A stretch of DNA of 64,000 nucleotides, taken from assembly GCF_001648775.1 (NCBI RefSeq), contig NZ_LVEJ01000007.1, positions 62,001 through 126,000 on the forward strand, read 5' to 3'. The DNA comes from Pseudomonas fluorescens (GTDB lineage: Bacteria; Pseudomonadota; Gammaproteobacteria; Pseudomonadales; Pseudomonadaceae). Under the pieces are notes generated by a model. It was not told the DNA's origin. It saw only the letters and a list, made by a program, of their open reading frames with translations, and ran no database searches. Made by a program: the position numbers and the translations under genes. The stretch's first letter is position 1. Each line of letters starts with the position of its first letter. Below, piece after piece: positions 34,367 through 43,758 of this stretch.

Positions 34367-35989
34367 ATGTCAGAACACGTTCAGCCGCTGGACGCCGTGC
34401 GTAGCGCGGAGACCAGCCCGGATACACGCAAAGTCATCTTCGCTTCATCACTGGGGACGGTGTTCGAGTGGTATGACTTCTTCCTCTACGGCGCCCTCGC
34501 GGCGGTGATCAGCAAGCAGTTTTTCGCCGGGGTCAACGACACCACAGCGTTCATCTTCGCGCTGATGGCCTTCGCCGCAGGCTTTATCGTGCGGCCGTTC
34601 GGGGCGTTGGTGTTCGGTCGGTTGGGGGACATGATCGGGCGCAAATACACCTTCCTTGCGACGATCATTTTGATGGGCGTGGCGACGTTCTGCGTCGGTC
34701 TGCTGCCGACTTACGCCAGCATTGGCATCGCCGCGCCGATCATTCTGGTGCTGCTGCGCATGCTTCAGGGCCTGGCGCTTGGCGGCGAATACGGTGGCGC
34801 TGCGACTTATGTGGCAGAGCACGCGCCAATCGGCAAACGCGGCTTCCACACCAGCTGGATTCAGTCCACTGCGACCCTTGGCCTATTGCTGTCGCTGCTG
34901 GTGGTGCTGGGTTGCCGTTACTTCACCGGCGATCAGTTTGAAGTCTGGGGCTGGCGCATTCCGTTCCTGCTGTCGATTGTGCTGCTGGGCATTTCCACCT
35001 GGATCCGCCTGAGCCTGCACGAGTCGCCGGCGTACCTGAAGATGAAAGAGGAAGGCAAAACCTCGAAAGCACCGATCCGCGAATCCTTCGGCAAATGGGA
35101 AAACCTCAAAGTCGTGCTGATCGCCCTGTTCAGCATCAACGCCGGGCAAGCGGTGACCTTCTACGCGGCGCAATTCTACGTGCTGTTCTTCCTCACCCAG
35201 TTCCTGAAAATGGACCCGGCGGTGGCCAACACCTTGCTGATCATCAGCGTGGTGATCGGCGCACCGTTCTTCATCATTTTCGGCTGGCTGTCGGACAAGG
35301 TCGGGCGTAAACCGGTGCTGATGCTGGGCCTGTTGCTGGCCACGGCGCTGTACTTCCCGATCTTCAAATCGTTGGCGCACTATGCGAACCCGGCGATCGA
35401 TCAGGCCAGCCGTCAGGCGCCGATCACCGTGCTGGCGGATCCCGCGACCTGCACCTTTCAGTTCGACCCGGTGGGCAAAGCCAAATTCGACAGCCCGTGC
35501 GACAAGGTCAAAACCTTCCTGGTCAAGCAAGGCCTGCCCTACTCCAGCGCCGCCGCGCCAGCCGGCAGTGGCGTGCAGATCAGCGTTGGCGACGTAAAAC
35601 TCGATGGCTACGACGAAGCGGCGTTGCGCGGCGCAATCACCCTCGCCGGCTACCCGCAACAAGCGGATCTGCAGCAGATCAACAAACCGATGATCGTCGC
35701 CCTGATCGTCGCGCTGATCATCATCTCGGCCATGTGCTACGGCCCGCTGGCGGCGCTGATGGTCGAACTGTTCCCGACGCGCATTCGCTACACCTCGATG
35801 TCGCTGCCGTACCACATCGGCAACGGCTGGTTTGGCGGCTTCCTGCCGACGGTGTCGTTTGCGCTGGTGGTGTACACCGGGGACATCTTTTACGGGCTGT
35901 GGTATCCGGTGTTGATTACCGGCGTGAGCCTGGTGGTGGGAATGATCTGTTTGCGTGAGACGAAGAATATCGATCTCGACAAGAACTGA
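34367..35989 (+). CDS. MFS transporter, metabolite:H+ symporter type
   Basis: 540 residues from the ATG at 34367 (GAGGGA 7 bp upstream). Twelve membrane helices with motifs of the MHS branch (ProP, KgtP, ShiA): GTVFEWYDFFLYGALAAVIS, FGRLGDMIGRKYTFLATIIL, ALGGEYGGAATYVAEHAP, and WLSDKVGRKPVLMLGL. An unusually long loop of about 100 residues lies between helices 8 and 9-10 (TFQFDPVGKAKFDSPCDKVK ... ), which is typical for one subgroup of these proteins. Probable uptake of the GMC enzyme's substrate or a related organic acid (inference). Confidence 0.85.
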   Translation: MSEHVQPLDAVRSAETSPDTRKVIFASSLGTVFEWYDFFLYGALAAVISKQFFAGVNDTTAFIFALMAFAAGFIVRPFGALVFGRLGDMIGRKYTFLATIILMGVATFCVGLLPTYASIGIAAPIILVLLRMLQGLALGGEYGGAATYVAEHAPIGKRGFHTSWIQSTATLGLLLSLLVVLGCRYFTGDQFEVWGWRIPFLLSIVLLGISTWIRLSLHESPAYLKMKEEGKTSKAPIRESFGKWENLKVVLIALFSINAGQAVTFYAAQFYVLFFLTQFLKMDPAVANTLLIISVVIGAPFFIIFGWLSDKVGRKPVLMLGLLLATALYFPIFKSLAHYANPAIDQASRQAPITVLADPATCTFQFDPVGKAKFDSPCDKVKTFLVKQGLPYSSAAAPAGSGVQISVGDVKLDGYDEAALRGAITLAGYPQQADLQQINKPMIVALIVALIIISAMCYGPLAALMVELFPTRIRYTSMSLPYHIGNGWFGGFLPTVSFALVVYTGDIFYGLWYPVLITGVSLVVGMICLRETKNIDLDKN

Positions 35990-36009
35990 AACTCAACCAG
36001 ATAACTATC

Positions 36010-36040
36010 GGCGAGGGCATTTACCCTCGCCGTTTTTTTT
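36010..36040 (+). terminator. Rho-independent terminator after the MFS gene
   Basis: GGCGAGGG and CCCTCGCC form a stem with a 6-7 base loop, followed by eight T. Confidence 0.85.
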
Positions 36041-36042
36041 GC

Positions 36043-36411
36043 TCAGGCATCAGCCTTGATCACCTCGAACTTCACCTGATCCGGATAAAACGCCACGTAA
36101 TCGCGAATTGGCGCTACTGACACTTTCGGATTCTCATACGTCCACACCGCATTCGCGCCTTCATGTCCTGGCACCTGCAAGCTGAAGTAGTTGGCGTCGC
36201 CCTTGTACGGGCAGTAACTGGTGTGGTCGGTGCGGGCGAAATACTTTTCGTCGATGTCTTCGCGGGGGACGTAATAGACCGGCGGGTAGTTGGCTTCGTT
36301 GAGGATCAATACGTGGGAGGACGCGGCGACCTGGATGCCGTGGAATTTCACCAGCAAGCAGCCGGCAAGTTGTTCGAGGGCAATGACGGGACTGGGGCCG
36401 GAGGTTTTCAT
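36043..36411 (-). CDS. DUF427 family protein
   Basis: 122 residues. Family signature VYYVPREDIDEKYFARTDHT followed by SYCPYKGDANYFSLQVPGHE, i.e. the conserved HTxCPYKG core of DUF427, with a Trp-Tyr end region (VWTYENP). Function unknown, possibly a small-molecule-binding beta-fold. Converges with the MFS gene; the terminator between them may act for both. Confidence 0.85.
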   Translation of the reverse strand: MKTSGPSPVIALEQLAGCLLVKFHGIQVAASSHVLILNEANYPPVYYVPREDIDEKYFARTDHTSYCPYKGDANYFSLQVPGHEGANAVWTYENPKVSVAPIRDYVAFYPDQVKFEVIKADA

Positions 36412-36510
36412 GGGGTTCTCCTGAATACGGCGAAGAGACCGGTTCAGGTATAGCCCATCAGTTCTGGTTGGGGTGGATTTACAGCCGAACGGCCCTTTAA
36501 CCTCAAAAGC

Positions 36511-36686
36511 CCCTCACCCTAGCCCTCTCCCGGAGGGAGAGGGGACCGATTGGGGGATATTGGCGAGATTTACCGACTTGAACGATTGGCTCTGAATCCA
36601 TAATCGACTCGATTTTTCAGGTCGATAGATTTCGCCAGACAACTCGGTCAGTCCCCTCTCCCTCGGGGAGAGGGTTAGGGTGAGGG
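36511..36686. repeat. MITE-like repeat, copy 1
   Basis: About 176 bp bounded by inverted CCCTCACCCTAGCCCTCTCC and its complement (GAGAGGGTTAGGGTGAGGG), with internal shared segment CTCGGTCAGTCCCCTCTCCC. A second related copy is at 41815-41965. No ORF; likely a non-autonomous mobile or structural repeat of pseudomonads. Confidence 0.7.
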
Positions 36687-36700
36687 CCGTTCTTCAGGCA

Positions 36701-38107
36701 TCACGCAACAATATCAGTCGCCACCGCCTGCCCCACCACACCCACAGCAAAGTCCACCGAACCCTGCCCCGTCAGGTCAACCATCAGGCTGGTCTGATTG
36801 GTCTGCGCGAAGTAAGTCAAAATCGCATCACCCGCATGCCCAGTGAAACCGCTGACAAAGTTCAGCGACGCCGCACCGCTCGCAAACCCGGCGATCCCCG
36901 ACAAGTCGATCTTGTCCAGACCACTGGTGAAATCCATGATCCAGTCTGGCGCGGTCATGGTCGAATCACTGGCAGCACCGAACACAAAGGTGTCTGCACC
37001 GGCACCGCCCCACAAGGTATCGCCACCGCCACCACCGTAAATGATGTCATTACCGGCACCGCCAAACAGGTCGTTGGCGGCCGCATTGCCGATCAGCAGG
37101 TCATTGCCCGAACCGCCCAGCGCATTCTCCACGGTCACACCGTAAGCAATCGACACGTTGCCGACCAGGCCACCGACATCAGAGAACGAACCTTCATTGA
37201 GGTTGATCTTCTGGTTCTGGCTGAAACCGGAGAAATCCAGGGTGTCGTTACCGCCGCCATCCCACACTGAGAACACCACTTTCGATGCCGCCGAGGTGGC
37301 GCTGTAAAAGTCGCGCTCGGCGTTGGAGTTAAAACCGTAGGTGGTGTCATCGGCGCGGGTCGCGTAGTTGGCGCCATAGAGTTTTTGCACCGCGACGATG
37401 TCGTCCAGCAACGGCGCCGAGGCGTATGCGCCACTGCCGTCCTTGCTGAAGTTCTGGTCGGTGTTGGCTTCACTCCAGTAGCTCATCAGGCTGTAGCCAC
37501 GGGTGTCTTCAGCGTATTTGGCGTCGTTGTAGGTCGGGTTGCCGTTACCGGCGTTGTACGCGCCCGGGTGCGACAGGCCGAGGGTATGGCCGATTTCGTG
37601 GGTCAGGGTCTGGCGCCCGTAGTTGTTGGTGTCCGGGGTTTTGTTGACCTGATATTGATCGTTGATCAGATACCACGACTGGCCGTCGTAGCTGCCGCCG
37701 CTCGGCAGATAGGCGAACGCCGCGCCACCGGTGCTGACGTCATAGTTGCCGAAGGTCATGTGGCCATCGCCGCCCTTGCCTTCCGTGAAGGTGACGTTGG
37801 CAACGTCGGCCCAGGATTGCATGGCCAGCACGGCCTGAGCTTTTTGCTGGGCGCTGAATTCGCCGAAGTTGCCCAGTTTGACGTTGTAGTTCGCCGGTTT
37901 CTCGGTCAGGAAGGTATAGCTGAGGTCGATCTTGCCATCCGCGTTCTTGTCGCCCCACGACAGGTTTTTGCGCAGGATTTCATCAGCTGCCTGGTCGGCA
38001 GTGAACGACGGTTTGCCGTTGACCAGGCCGTTGCCGCGGTCATACAGGTGGCTGAACGTATTGATTTCGTCGAAGGCGCTGCTGGTTTTGGATTTGGCTT
38101 GAGCCAT
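36701..38107 (-). CDS. aprA: Serralysin-type metalloprotease (AprA-like)
   Basis: 468 residues, the usual size for secreted alkaline proteases. Zinc site [13 protein letters not shown] at 170-182 and Met-turn SLMSYW at 207-212. RTX calcium repeats at about 333-375 ([38 protein letters not shown]) and a C-terminal secretion signal ending TDIVA. No N-terminal signal peptide, so export should use a type I secretion system. The usual neighbours aprDEF and the inhibitor aprI are not here, so the gene is physically separated from its exporter. SD AAGGAAG before the ATG. Confidence 0.9.
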   Translation of the reverse strand: MAQAKSKTSSAFDEINTFSHLYDRGNGLVNGKPSFTADQAADEILRKNLSWGDKNADGKIDLSYTFLTEKPANYNVKLGNFGEFSAQQKAQAVLAMQSWADVANVTFTEGKGGDGHMTFGNYDVSTGGAAFAYLPSGGSYDGQSWYLINDQYQVNKTPDTNNYGRQTLTHEIGHTLGLSHPGAYNAGNGNPTYNDAKYAEDTRGYSLMSYWSEANTDQNFSKDGSGAYASAPLLDDIVAVQKLYGANYATRADDTTYGFNSNAERDFYSATSAASKVVFSVWDGGGNDTLDFSGFSQNQKINLNEGSFSDVGGLVGNVSIAYGVTVENALGGSGNDLLIGNAAANDLFGGAGNDIIYGGGGGDTLWGGAGADTFVFGAASDSTMTAPDWIMDFTSGLDKIDLSGIAGFASGAASLNFVSGFTGHAGDAILTYFAQTNQTSLMVDLTGQGSVDFAVGVVGQAVATDIVA

Positions 38108-38290
38108 GGTGGACTTCCTTGTTTCTGAGTAGTCAGTGTCGACAGACCACGGCGACCTTCTGGCGAGATCGTCCTGTCACTCGCGTGTTTGCATCGGCGA
38201 AAAACCTGACACAGGCGCCAACCGGGCGCTAATCAATTTCTCGATAGCCCTGCCTGCGTCCCTGTATTACCCGTCACCTGCTGCAATGCT

Positions 38291-38318
38291 TTTTATCTGT
38301 ATATCCATACAGATAAAA
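38291..38318. promoter_or_regulatory. LexA-type SOS box upstream of topB
   Basis: CTGTATATCCATACAG at 38297-38312 is a perfect CTGT-N8-ACAG palindrome within a 28-bp symmetric region. It lies 73 bp before the preferred topB start and about 180 bp before the aprA start on the other strand. Fits the Pseudomonas LexA consensus (CTGTATAAATATACAG type). LexA control of topB is inference. Confidence 0.55.
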
Positions 38319-38384
38319 GTTGCCCCTGACGCCAAGTCCGGCCATTCTGTGCACCTGTTCCGACCTTGATCGACGATGGTGGTT

Positions 38385-40328
38385 ATGCGGCTCTACCTCT
38401 GTGAAAAACCCTCCCAGGCCAAAGATATTGCGGCCGTGCTCGGCGCCAAGCGTCGGGGCGACGGCTGCTGGCTGGGAACGGACGTCACGGTGACCTGGTG
38501 CATTGGCCATTTGCTCGAAACCGCGCCGCCGGATGCCTATGACGCGCGCTACAAGCGCTGGGTGCTGGCTGATCTGCCGATCATCCCGGACAAGTGGAAA
38601 ATGACCGTCAAGCCGCGCACCGCCAGCCAGTACAAAGCGGTCAAGCGCCTGCTCGGCGAGGCCAGCGAACTGATCATCGCCACCGACGCCGACCGTGAGG
38701 GCGAGATGATCGCCCGGGAACTGGTCGAGCATTGTCGTTATCGCGGGCCAATCCGCCGTTTGTGGCTGTCGGCACTGGACGAAGCGTCAATCCGCAAGGC
38801 CTTGGCCGCGTTGAAGCCGGGGGCCGAGACGTTCAGCCTGTATCACTCGGCGCTGGGCCGCTCGCGGGCCGACTGGCTGATCGGCATGAACATGAGCCGC
38901 CTGTTCACGCTGCTCGGTCGCCAATCGGGTTATCAAGGCGTGTTGCCGGTAGGCCGGGTACAGACGCCGACCCTGCGGCTGGTGGTCGATCGCGACCGCA
39001 GCATCGCCGATTTCGTGCCGGTGCCGTATTGGGCGATCGATGTCGAGTTACTGCACAACGGCACGCCGTTCACTGCACAGTGGCGCGCGCCGTCGGATGC
39101 CTGTGATGATCAGGATCGCTGCCTGAATCAGGCGTTGGCCCAGCAAGCCGCGACTGCGATGAAAAGCGCTGCCAGTGCCCGGGTGATCAAGCTGAAAACC
39201 GAGCGCATGCGTGAAGTGGCGCCCCTGCCCTTCGATCTCGGCACCTTGCAGGAAGTCTGCTCGAAGAAACTCGGCCTCGGCGCGCAGGACACCCTCGACA
39301 TCGCCCAGGCACTCTACGAAACCTACAAAGTCATCACCTACCCGCGCAGCGATTGCGGTTATCTGCCGCTGAGCCAGCACAGTGAGGCGCCGGGGATTCT
39401 TGCGGCATTGCGTCAGGCAGATCCGGGCCTTGAAGCGCTCAACGGGTTTCTGGAGCCGCAACGCAAATCCAGAGCCTGGAACGACGCCAAAGTCAGTGCG
39501 CACCACGGCATTATTCCTACCGCCGCTGCGAAGAATCTTGAACGCCTGAGCGGCAAGCACCGCTCGGTCTACACGCTGATTCGTGCACGCTATCTGGCGC
39601 AGTTTCTGCCCAACCACGAATACGATCGCACCCAGGCTGATTTCGATTGTGCTGGCGAAGCACTGCGCGCGGTCGGTAAGCAGATCATCGAGGCGGGCTG
39701 GAAGCGTGCGCTGCCAGAGGCGCTCGCACCGGCCAAAGGTCGCGAGGCACCGGCACCGCAAACCTTGCCGTCGCTGAGCCAAGGCATCGACTGCTCGGTG
39801 TCTGACGTCAGGTTCAAGGACCTGTGGACGCAACCGCCCAAGCCCTACACCGAGGGCGATCTGATCAAGGCGATGAAGAACGTCGCCAAACTGGTGGAAG
39901 ATCCGCTGCTCAAACAGAAACTCAAGGACACCACCGGCATCGGCACCGAAGCCACCCGCGCCTCGATCATTCAGGGTTTGCTCGACCGTGGTTATCTGGT
40001 GAAAAACGGCAAGGCCCTCGCCGCCACCCCTGCCGCGTTCAGTTTGATCGACGCCGTACCCCGCGCAATTGCCGACCCTGGCACCACAGCGATCTGGGAA
40101 CAAGCACTGGACATGGTGCAAAGTGGTGAAATGAGCCTGGAAGAGTTCGTCACCAAACAGGCGGCGTGGATGAGCAAACAGGTGACACGCTGTTCTGGCC
40201 TGAGCCTGACCATAAGCGGCCCGCCCCCTGCCGGCAAAGCCGCGGCACCGTGGAAAAAGAAACGCAAATCGACCCGCAGCAAATCCGCAGGCACCACCAA
40301 ACGCACGGCGAAACCGGCGAGCAAATAA
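38385..40328 (+). CDS. topB: DNA topoisomerase III
   Basis: 647 residues from the ATG at 38385 (MRLYLCEKPSQAKDIAAVLG); an ATG at 38376 is also possible. Toprim domain with ELIIATDADREGEMIARELV. The active-site tyrosine is in YKVITYPRSDCGYLP (Tyr319). Type IA motifs include GVLPVGRVQTPTLRLVVDRD. The C-terminus lacks zinc-binding Cys pairs and ends in a basic tail rich in Lys, Ser and Thr (KKKRKSTRSKSAGTTKR). TopB decatenates DNA and resolves recombination or replication intermediates with RecQ. The LexA-like site upstream suggests DNA-damage control. Confidence 0.92.
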   Translation: MRLYLCEKPSQAKDIAAVLGAKRRGDGCWLGTDVTVTWCIGHLLETAPPDAYDARYKRWVLADLPIIPDKWKMTVKPRTASQYKAVKRLLGEASELIIATDADREGEMIARELVEHCRYRGPIRRLWLSALDEASIRKALAALKPGAETFSLYHSALGRSRADWLIGMNMSRLFTLLGRQSGYQGVLPVGRVQTPTLRLVVDRDRSIADFVPVPYWAIDVELLHNGTPFTAQWRAPSDACDDQDRCLNQALAQQAATAMKSAASARVIKLKTERMREVAPLPFDLGTLQEVCSKKLGLGAQDTLDIAQALYETYKVITYPRSDCGYLPLSQHSEAPGILAALRQADPGLEALNGFLEPQRKSRAWNDAKVSAHHGIIPTAAAKNLERLSGKHRSVYTLIRARYLAQFLPNHEYDRTQADFDCAGEALRAVGKQIIEAGWKRALPEALAPAKGREAPAPQTLPSLSQGIDCSVSDVRFKDLWTQPPKPYTEGDLIKAMKNVAKLVEDPLLKQKLKDTTGIGTEATRASIIQGLLDRGYLVKNGKALAATPAAFSLIDAVPRAIADPGTTAIWEQALDMVQSGEMSLEEFVTKQAAWMSKQVTRCSGLSLTISGPPPAGKAAAPWKKKRKSTRSKSAGTTKRTAKPASK

Positions 40329-40376
40329 AACCCGCTAGTGTTTCTGCAAGGCTCATCACTTTCAGGAACCCGGCGC

Positions 40377-40880
40377 ATGGCCAATATCGAATTGCATCCA
40401 GCTCAGCGCGATGAGCTGGAGACCATCGAAAACCTCATGCAGTTCTACATGTACGACTTCAGCGAATGGCTGCCGCTGAAACTCGCCGAGCATGGTTTTT
40501 TCTCCATCCAGCCGAAAACCGGCTACTGGCGCCATCCGGCCACCCAAGCATTTTTGATTCTCGTCGACGGTGAACTCGCCGGTTTCGTGACCGTCGATAA
40601 CGAAACCCATCTCACAGGCGCCGAACACAACATCGGCTACTTCTTCATCGCCCGGCGCTTTCGTGGCCAAGGCGTCGCGCAGTTTGTCGTCTCTGCCCTC
40701 TTGAGCCGGATACCCGGTCAATGGCAGATTTTCCATATCGACGCCAACGTGCCGGCCCAGCGCTTCTGGGCCAGGCTGATACCTGTATTGACCGGCGGCG
40801 ATTTCACCCTGCAGCAGCGCGAAGTGGACGGCTATGCCTGCACGTTCTACCGCCTGTGCACGCCTTTTTCCGTTGCCTGA
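40377..40880 (+). CDS. GNAT-family N-acetyltransferase
   Basis: 167 residues from the ATG at 40377 (AGGA 9 bp upstream). N-terminal region IENLMQFYMYDFSEWLPLKL and the acetyl-CoA loop FFIARRFRGQGVAQFVVSAL; C-terminal AQRFWARLIPVLTGGDFTL. Typical of acetyltransferases acting on small molecules in pseudomonads; substrate unknown. Lies 48 bp after topB in the same direction. Confidence 0.8.
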   Translation: MANIELHPAQRDELETIENLMQFYMYDFSEWLPLKLAEHGFFSIQPKTGYWRHPATQAFLILVDGELAGFVTVDNETHLTGAEHNIGYFFIARRFRGQGVAQFVVSALLSRIPGQWQIFHIDANVPAQRFWARLIPVLTGGDFTLQQREVDGYACTFYRLCTPFSVA

Positions 40881-41390
40881 ACGGTTTCTTTCTCATTCCA
40901 AAACAGCTTTGTCCGACAATATGTAGTGAACAAAAATAATCACTACAAAACCGTTGACGGCGTCGTTTTGCTTTTGCATGATGAAGACGTTCCCCGATCG
41001 GGAACACGAGTAACACGCTTGAGCAAACTCGTCTGACCGCCGAGTTGTTTTTTCCGGATACACGCTGCCCACAAGGCAGATTGAAGAAGCTGACCTGGCC
41101 TGAACGTCCAGTACAAGGACGAGAAGCGCTGGCGAAAATTCTCAAGACGCTTGTGGTCGACACGGTAAATGTCGTCAAGGAGCCTCCCGGTTTTCGCTGC
41201 TTCTCCTCGTTGTGACGCTATTGCGTAGCAGTTATTCAACACGACTACATGCAACAGATGCACGACCCCGTACTTCACACGGGCGAGCGCTGACGTCCTG
41301 GTTTCGGTGCCAGGGATCAACTAACCGATGGGCTACCTGTATTAGCGAATCAACTTTGAAAGATCACCAGACTGGTCAAGGGGCAATATC
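40881..41390. other. Intergenic region without a supported gene
   Basis: 510 bp. Frames on the minus strand (e.g. 40943-41320) have no ribosome-binding site and a random-looking composition. The stretch is of lower GC than the flanks and may be the remnant of a lost gene, but no family can be recognised. Confidence 0.35.
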
Positions 41391-41720
41391 ATGAATCTGA
41401 ACAATCAACCTACTATCGAAGAACTGGCTCGTATGTTCGCTGCGCAGAAAGACAGCCACGACAGCCATATTCTGTGGATCAGCAAGTCGGGGCAGGTGCA
41501 TATCGACTGCCTGGCGACCCATGCTGACGAAGACGAGTTCGACCGCAACCATCAGAACCTGCTGGCCCGCCTGAAGATGTACCGCCGCGGCCACGGTTAT
41601 GTTGGCAAGAAAGCCGCGGCCGACAAGGACTTCATCGGTAATGTGCTGCAAACGCTGAAACAGGCGTGGGACTCGATGCAGAACAGCAACGGTGTTCGGG
41701 TGATTGATCGGTTCTACTAA
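41391..41720 (+). CDS. Hypothetical protein
   Basis: 109 residues, ATG with AAGGGGC 6 bp upstream. Sequence MNLNNQPTIEELARMFAAQK then SHILWISKSGQVHIDCLATH and a helical end LQTLKQAWDSMQNS. Acidic central part (ADEDEFDRNHQN). Appears to be a soluble alpha/beta protein; function not recognised. A strong terminator follows. Confidence 0.65.
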   Translation: MNLNNQPTIEELARMFAAQKDSHDSHILWISKSGQVHIDCLATHADEDEFDRNHQNLLARLKMYRRGHGYVGKKAAADKDFIGNVLQTLKQAWDSMQNSNGVRVIDRFY

Positions 41721-41738
41721 GCCACACGTTAAATAATC

Positions 41739-41776
41739 AAAAGGCCTGCTTCTCATAAAGAAGCAGGCCTTTTTTG
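41739..41776 (+). terminator. Strong Rho-independent terminator
   Basis: AAAGGCCTGCTTCT pairs with AGAAGCAGGCCTTT around a 4-5 base loop, followed by further T residues. Confidence 0.9.
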
Positions 41777-41814
41777 TTTCCGGCGGGATTTGTGTGGTGC
41801 CATTTGGATCTTAC

Positions 41815-41965
41815 CCCCTCACCCCAGCCCTCTCCCCCAAGGGGTAGAGGGGGAAAGGGGGCCGATTTGCATGCGTTTGAAAACCTGAGTTCGACTCAAA
41901 CATTTCAGGTCGGCGCAACTCGCGCAAACACCTCGGTCAGTCCCCTCTCCCTCTGGGAGAGGGGC
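41815..41965. repeat. MITE-like repeat, copy 2, overlapping the cynR end
   Basis: CCCCCTCACCCCAGCCCTCTCC at the left, CAGTCCCCTCTCCCTCTGGG and GAGAGGGGC at the right, with the internal CTCGGTCAGTCCCCTCTCCC and TTTCAGGTCG shared with the copy at 36511-36686. The stop codon of cynR lies inside it. Confidence 0.65.
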
Positions 41966-42839
41966 TTCCCATGTCCAACACCATTTCAGCAAACGCCACC
42001 GCCGCCGCACTGTGATAATTATTACGCCGTCGCAACAACGCCGCCCCACGCTGCGGCGCATCACTCTCGACCCGCAACCTGCGCAACGCCCGATCCTCGG
42101 TGGCAATCGCTTCCGGCAACATGGTTGCTATCGGCGAATGACGCACCACCTCCAGCAACGTACTCACCGAATTCACCTCGATGCGCACCTGCGGCGTAAT
42201 CCCGTGCTGCCGAAAATACTCATCAACCGATAACCGCGTAATGAAGTCCGGCGCCAACAGAGCAAAGTCCAGTGCAGCGATATCCTCCGGTGTCAGCACT
42301 GAGCGACTGTCATACAGCGGATGCTCACGCCCGACCATGATCCCCAACGTTTCGGTAAACGCCGGAATGCATTCGATCTCCGGACTGCGCACCGGGGTAA
42401 ACGCAATAGCGATATCCAGCGAGTCATCCGCCAGCCCCGCTTCAATGTCGTCCATCGACAACTCGAAGATCTGCAGATGAATCCCCGGATACCGCGCCGC
42501 AAAATCACGCACCAACGGCCCGACCAGATAGGCCATGAACGTCGGCGTCATCGCCAGACGTAACGTCCCCCGGGACAAGTCCTTGACGTCATGCAACGCG
42601 CGCTTGCCCGCCTCCAACTCAACCAGCACGCGCCGTGCGCACTCAATGTAAGCCTCGCCGGCGTCCGTCGGTTTGACCGTGCGTGAGGTGCGATCGAACA
42701 GGCTCACCCCCAGGGTTTCTTCCAGTTGGCGAATCTGCTGCGAGAGGGTCGGCTGCGACACATGCAGTGCCTCGGCAGCACGGGTGAAGCCGCCGTGATC
42801 GGCAACGGCCAGCAGATAACGCAAATGTCGCAGCAGCAT
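41937..42839 (-). CDS. cynR: CynR, LysR-type activator of the cyanate operon
   Basis: 300 residues from the ATG at 42839 ([20 protein letters not shown]). HTH region [20 protein letters not shown]; effector domain [20 protein letters not shown]. Divergent from cynS with 121 bp between starts, the standard arrangement of cyn operons. Its last residues ([10 protein letters not shown]) are translated from the MITE-like repeat, so the natural C terminus has been altered or the ORF extended. Confidence 0.85.
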   Translation of the reverse strand: MLLRHLRYLLAVADHGGFTRAAEALHVSQPTLSQQIRQLEETLGVSLFDRTSRTVKPTDAGEAYIECARRVLVELEAGKRALHDVKDLSRGTLRLAMTPTFMAYLVGPLVRDFAARYPGIHLQIFELSMDDIEAGLADDSLDIAIAFTPVRSPEIECIPAFTETLGIMVGREHPLYDSRSVLTPEDIAALDFALLAPDFITRLSVDEYFRQHGITPQVRIEVNSVSTLLEVVRHSPIATMLPEAIATEDRALRRLRVESDAPQRGAALLRRRNNYHSAAAVAFAEMVLDMGSPSPRGRGD

Positions 42840-42960
42840 GAGAAACACCATCTATAGGCAGGGCTTATGCAAAGGATTGTATATCGGTCTTGGACGCTAT
42901 TGGTCAATCGGCAGAAAATCAACCCCACACAGCAAGCCAACCCCTGAAAGGAGTGACACC

Positions 42961-43428
42961 ATGCAACAGTCCCACGCCTACAACGACAACAGCCTGGCCC
43001 TGACCACCCGCGTTCTCGACGCCAAGGCACGCAAAGATCTGTCGTGGCAGGATCTTGCCGACGGCACCGGTCTGAGCCTGGCGTACGTCACCGCCGCCCT
43101 GCTCGGCCAACACCCGCTGCCGGAAAACGCCGCCCAAGTGGTCGGCGACAAGTTGGAGCTGAGCGCCGAAGACGTCGCCGCGATGCAGATCATCCCGCTG
43201 CGTGGCAGCCTCAGCGGCGTGCCGACCGACCCGACCATCTACCGCTTCCACGAGATGATCCAGATCTACGGCACCACCCTCAAAGCCCTGGTTCACGAGC
43301 AGTTCGGCGACGGCATCATCAGCGCGATCAACTTCAAACTCGACATCAAGAAAGTCGAAGACCCGGAAGGCGGCTCCCGCGCCGTGGTCACCCTCGACGG
43401 CAAGTTCCTGCCCCTGCGTCCGTTCTGA
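42961..43428 (+). CDS. cynS: Cyanate hydratase (cyanase)
   Basis: 155 residues from the ATG at 42961. N-terminal HTH-like helical domain ([20 protein letters not shown]), then the catalytic domain: [18 protein letters not shown] with Arg95 and Glu98 and [11 protein letters not shown] with Ser121, matching the E. coli active-site Arg96, Glu99 and Ser122. Decomposes cyanate with bicarbonate to ammonia and CO2. First gene of the cyn operon; SD AAAGGAG. Confidence 0.95.
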   Translation: MQQSHAYNDNSLALTTRVLDAKARKDLSWQDLADGTGLSLAYVTAALLGQHPLPENAAQVVGDKLELSAEDVAAMQIIPLRGSLSGVPTDPTIYRFHEMIQIYGTTLKALVHEQFGDGIISAINFKLDIKKVEDPEGGSRAVVTLDGKFLPLRPF

Positions 43429-43509
43429 TCCGCACCGGCCCGCACCCTGTGTGCGGGCCACCCCCCCTCGAATGGCTACCCGTCATCCAACACATCTGGA
43501 GGCTGCCCC

Positions 43510-43746
43510 ATGCAAAAAATTCTGTTGATTCTGGCCCTGCTCGGCGGTTTCTCCGCCCAGGCATTTGCCGCTGACGAAGCCGTCGCCTACCGCTACGGCA
43601 TGCAGTTGGACATCGCCCAAGTGCTGAGCATTACCCCGGTTGCCGATGTGTGTGGCGTGGTGCCGGTAGCCATGACGTATCTGGACAGCCACGGCGACAA
43701 ACACATTCTTCAATACAGCGAATTCGGCAGCGGTTGCTCGAACTAA
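43510..43746 (+). CDS. DUF2790 family small periplasmic protein
   Basis: 78 residues. Signal peptide MQKILLILALLGGFSAQAFA, then AYRYGMQLDIAQVLSI and the paired cysteines in VCGVVPVAMTYLDS and GSGCSN. This layout fits DUF2790, common in Pseudomonas and often copper-responsive. It lies between cynS and cynT in the same direction, with SD GGAGG 6-7 bp before the ATG. Function in cyanate use is unknown. Confidence 0.75.
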   Translation: MQKILLILALLGGFSAQAFAADEAVAYRYGMQLDIAQVLSITPVADVCGVVPVAMTYLDSHGDKHILQYSEFGSGCSN

Positions 43747-43758
43747 AAGGACAACACC

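Noticed and set aside
40943..41320. 125-codon minus-strand frame in the intergenic region before 41391
   Set aside because: No SD, unlikely composition, and no family resemblance.
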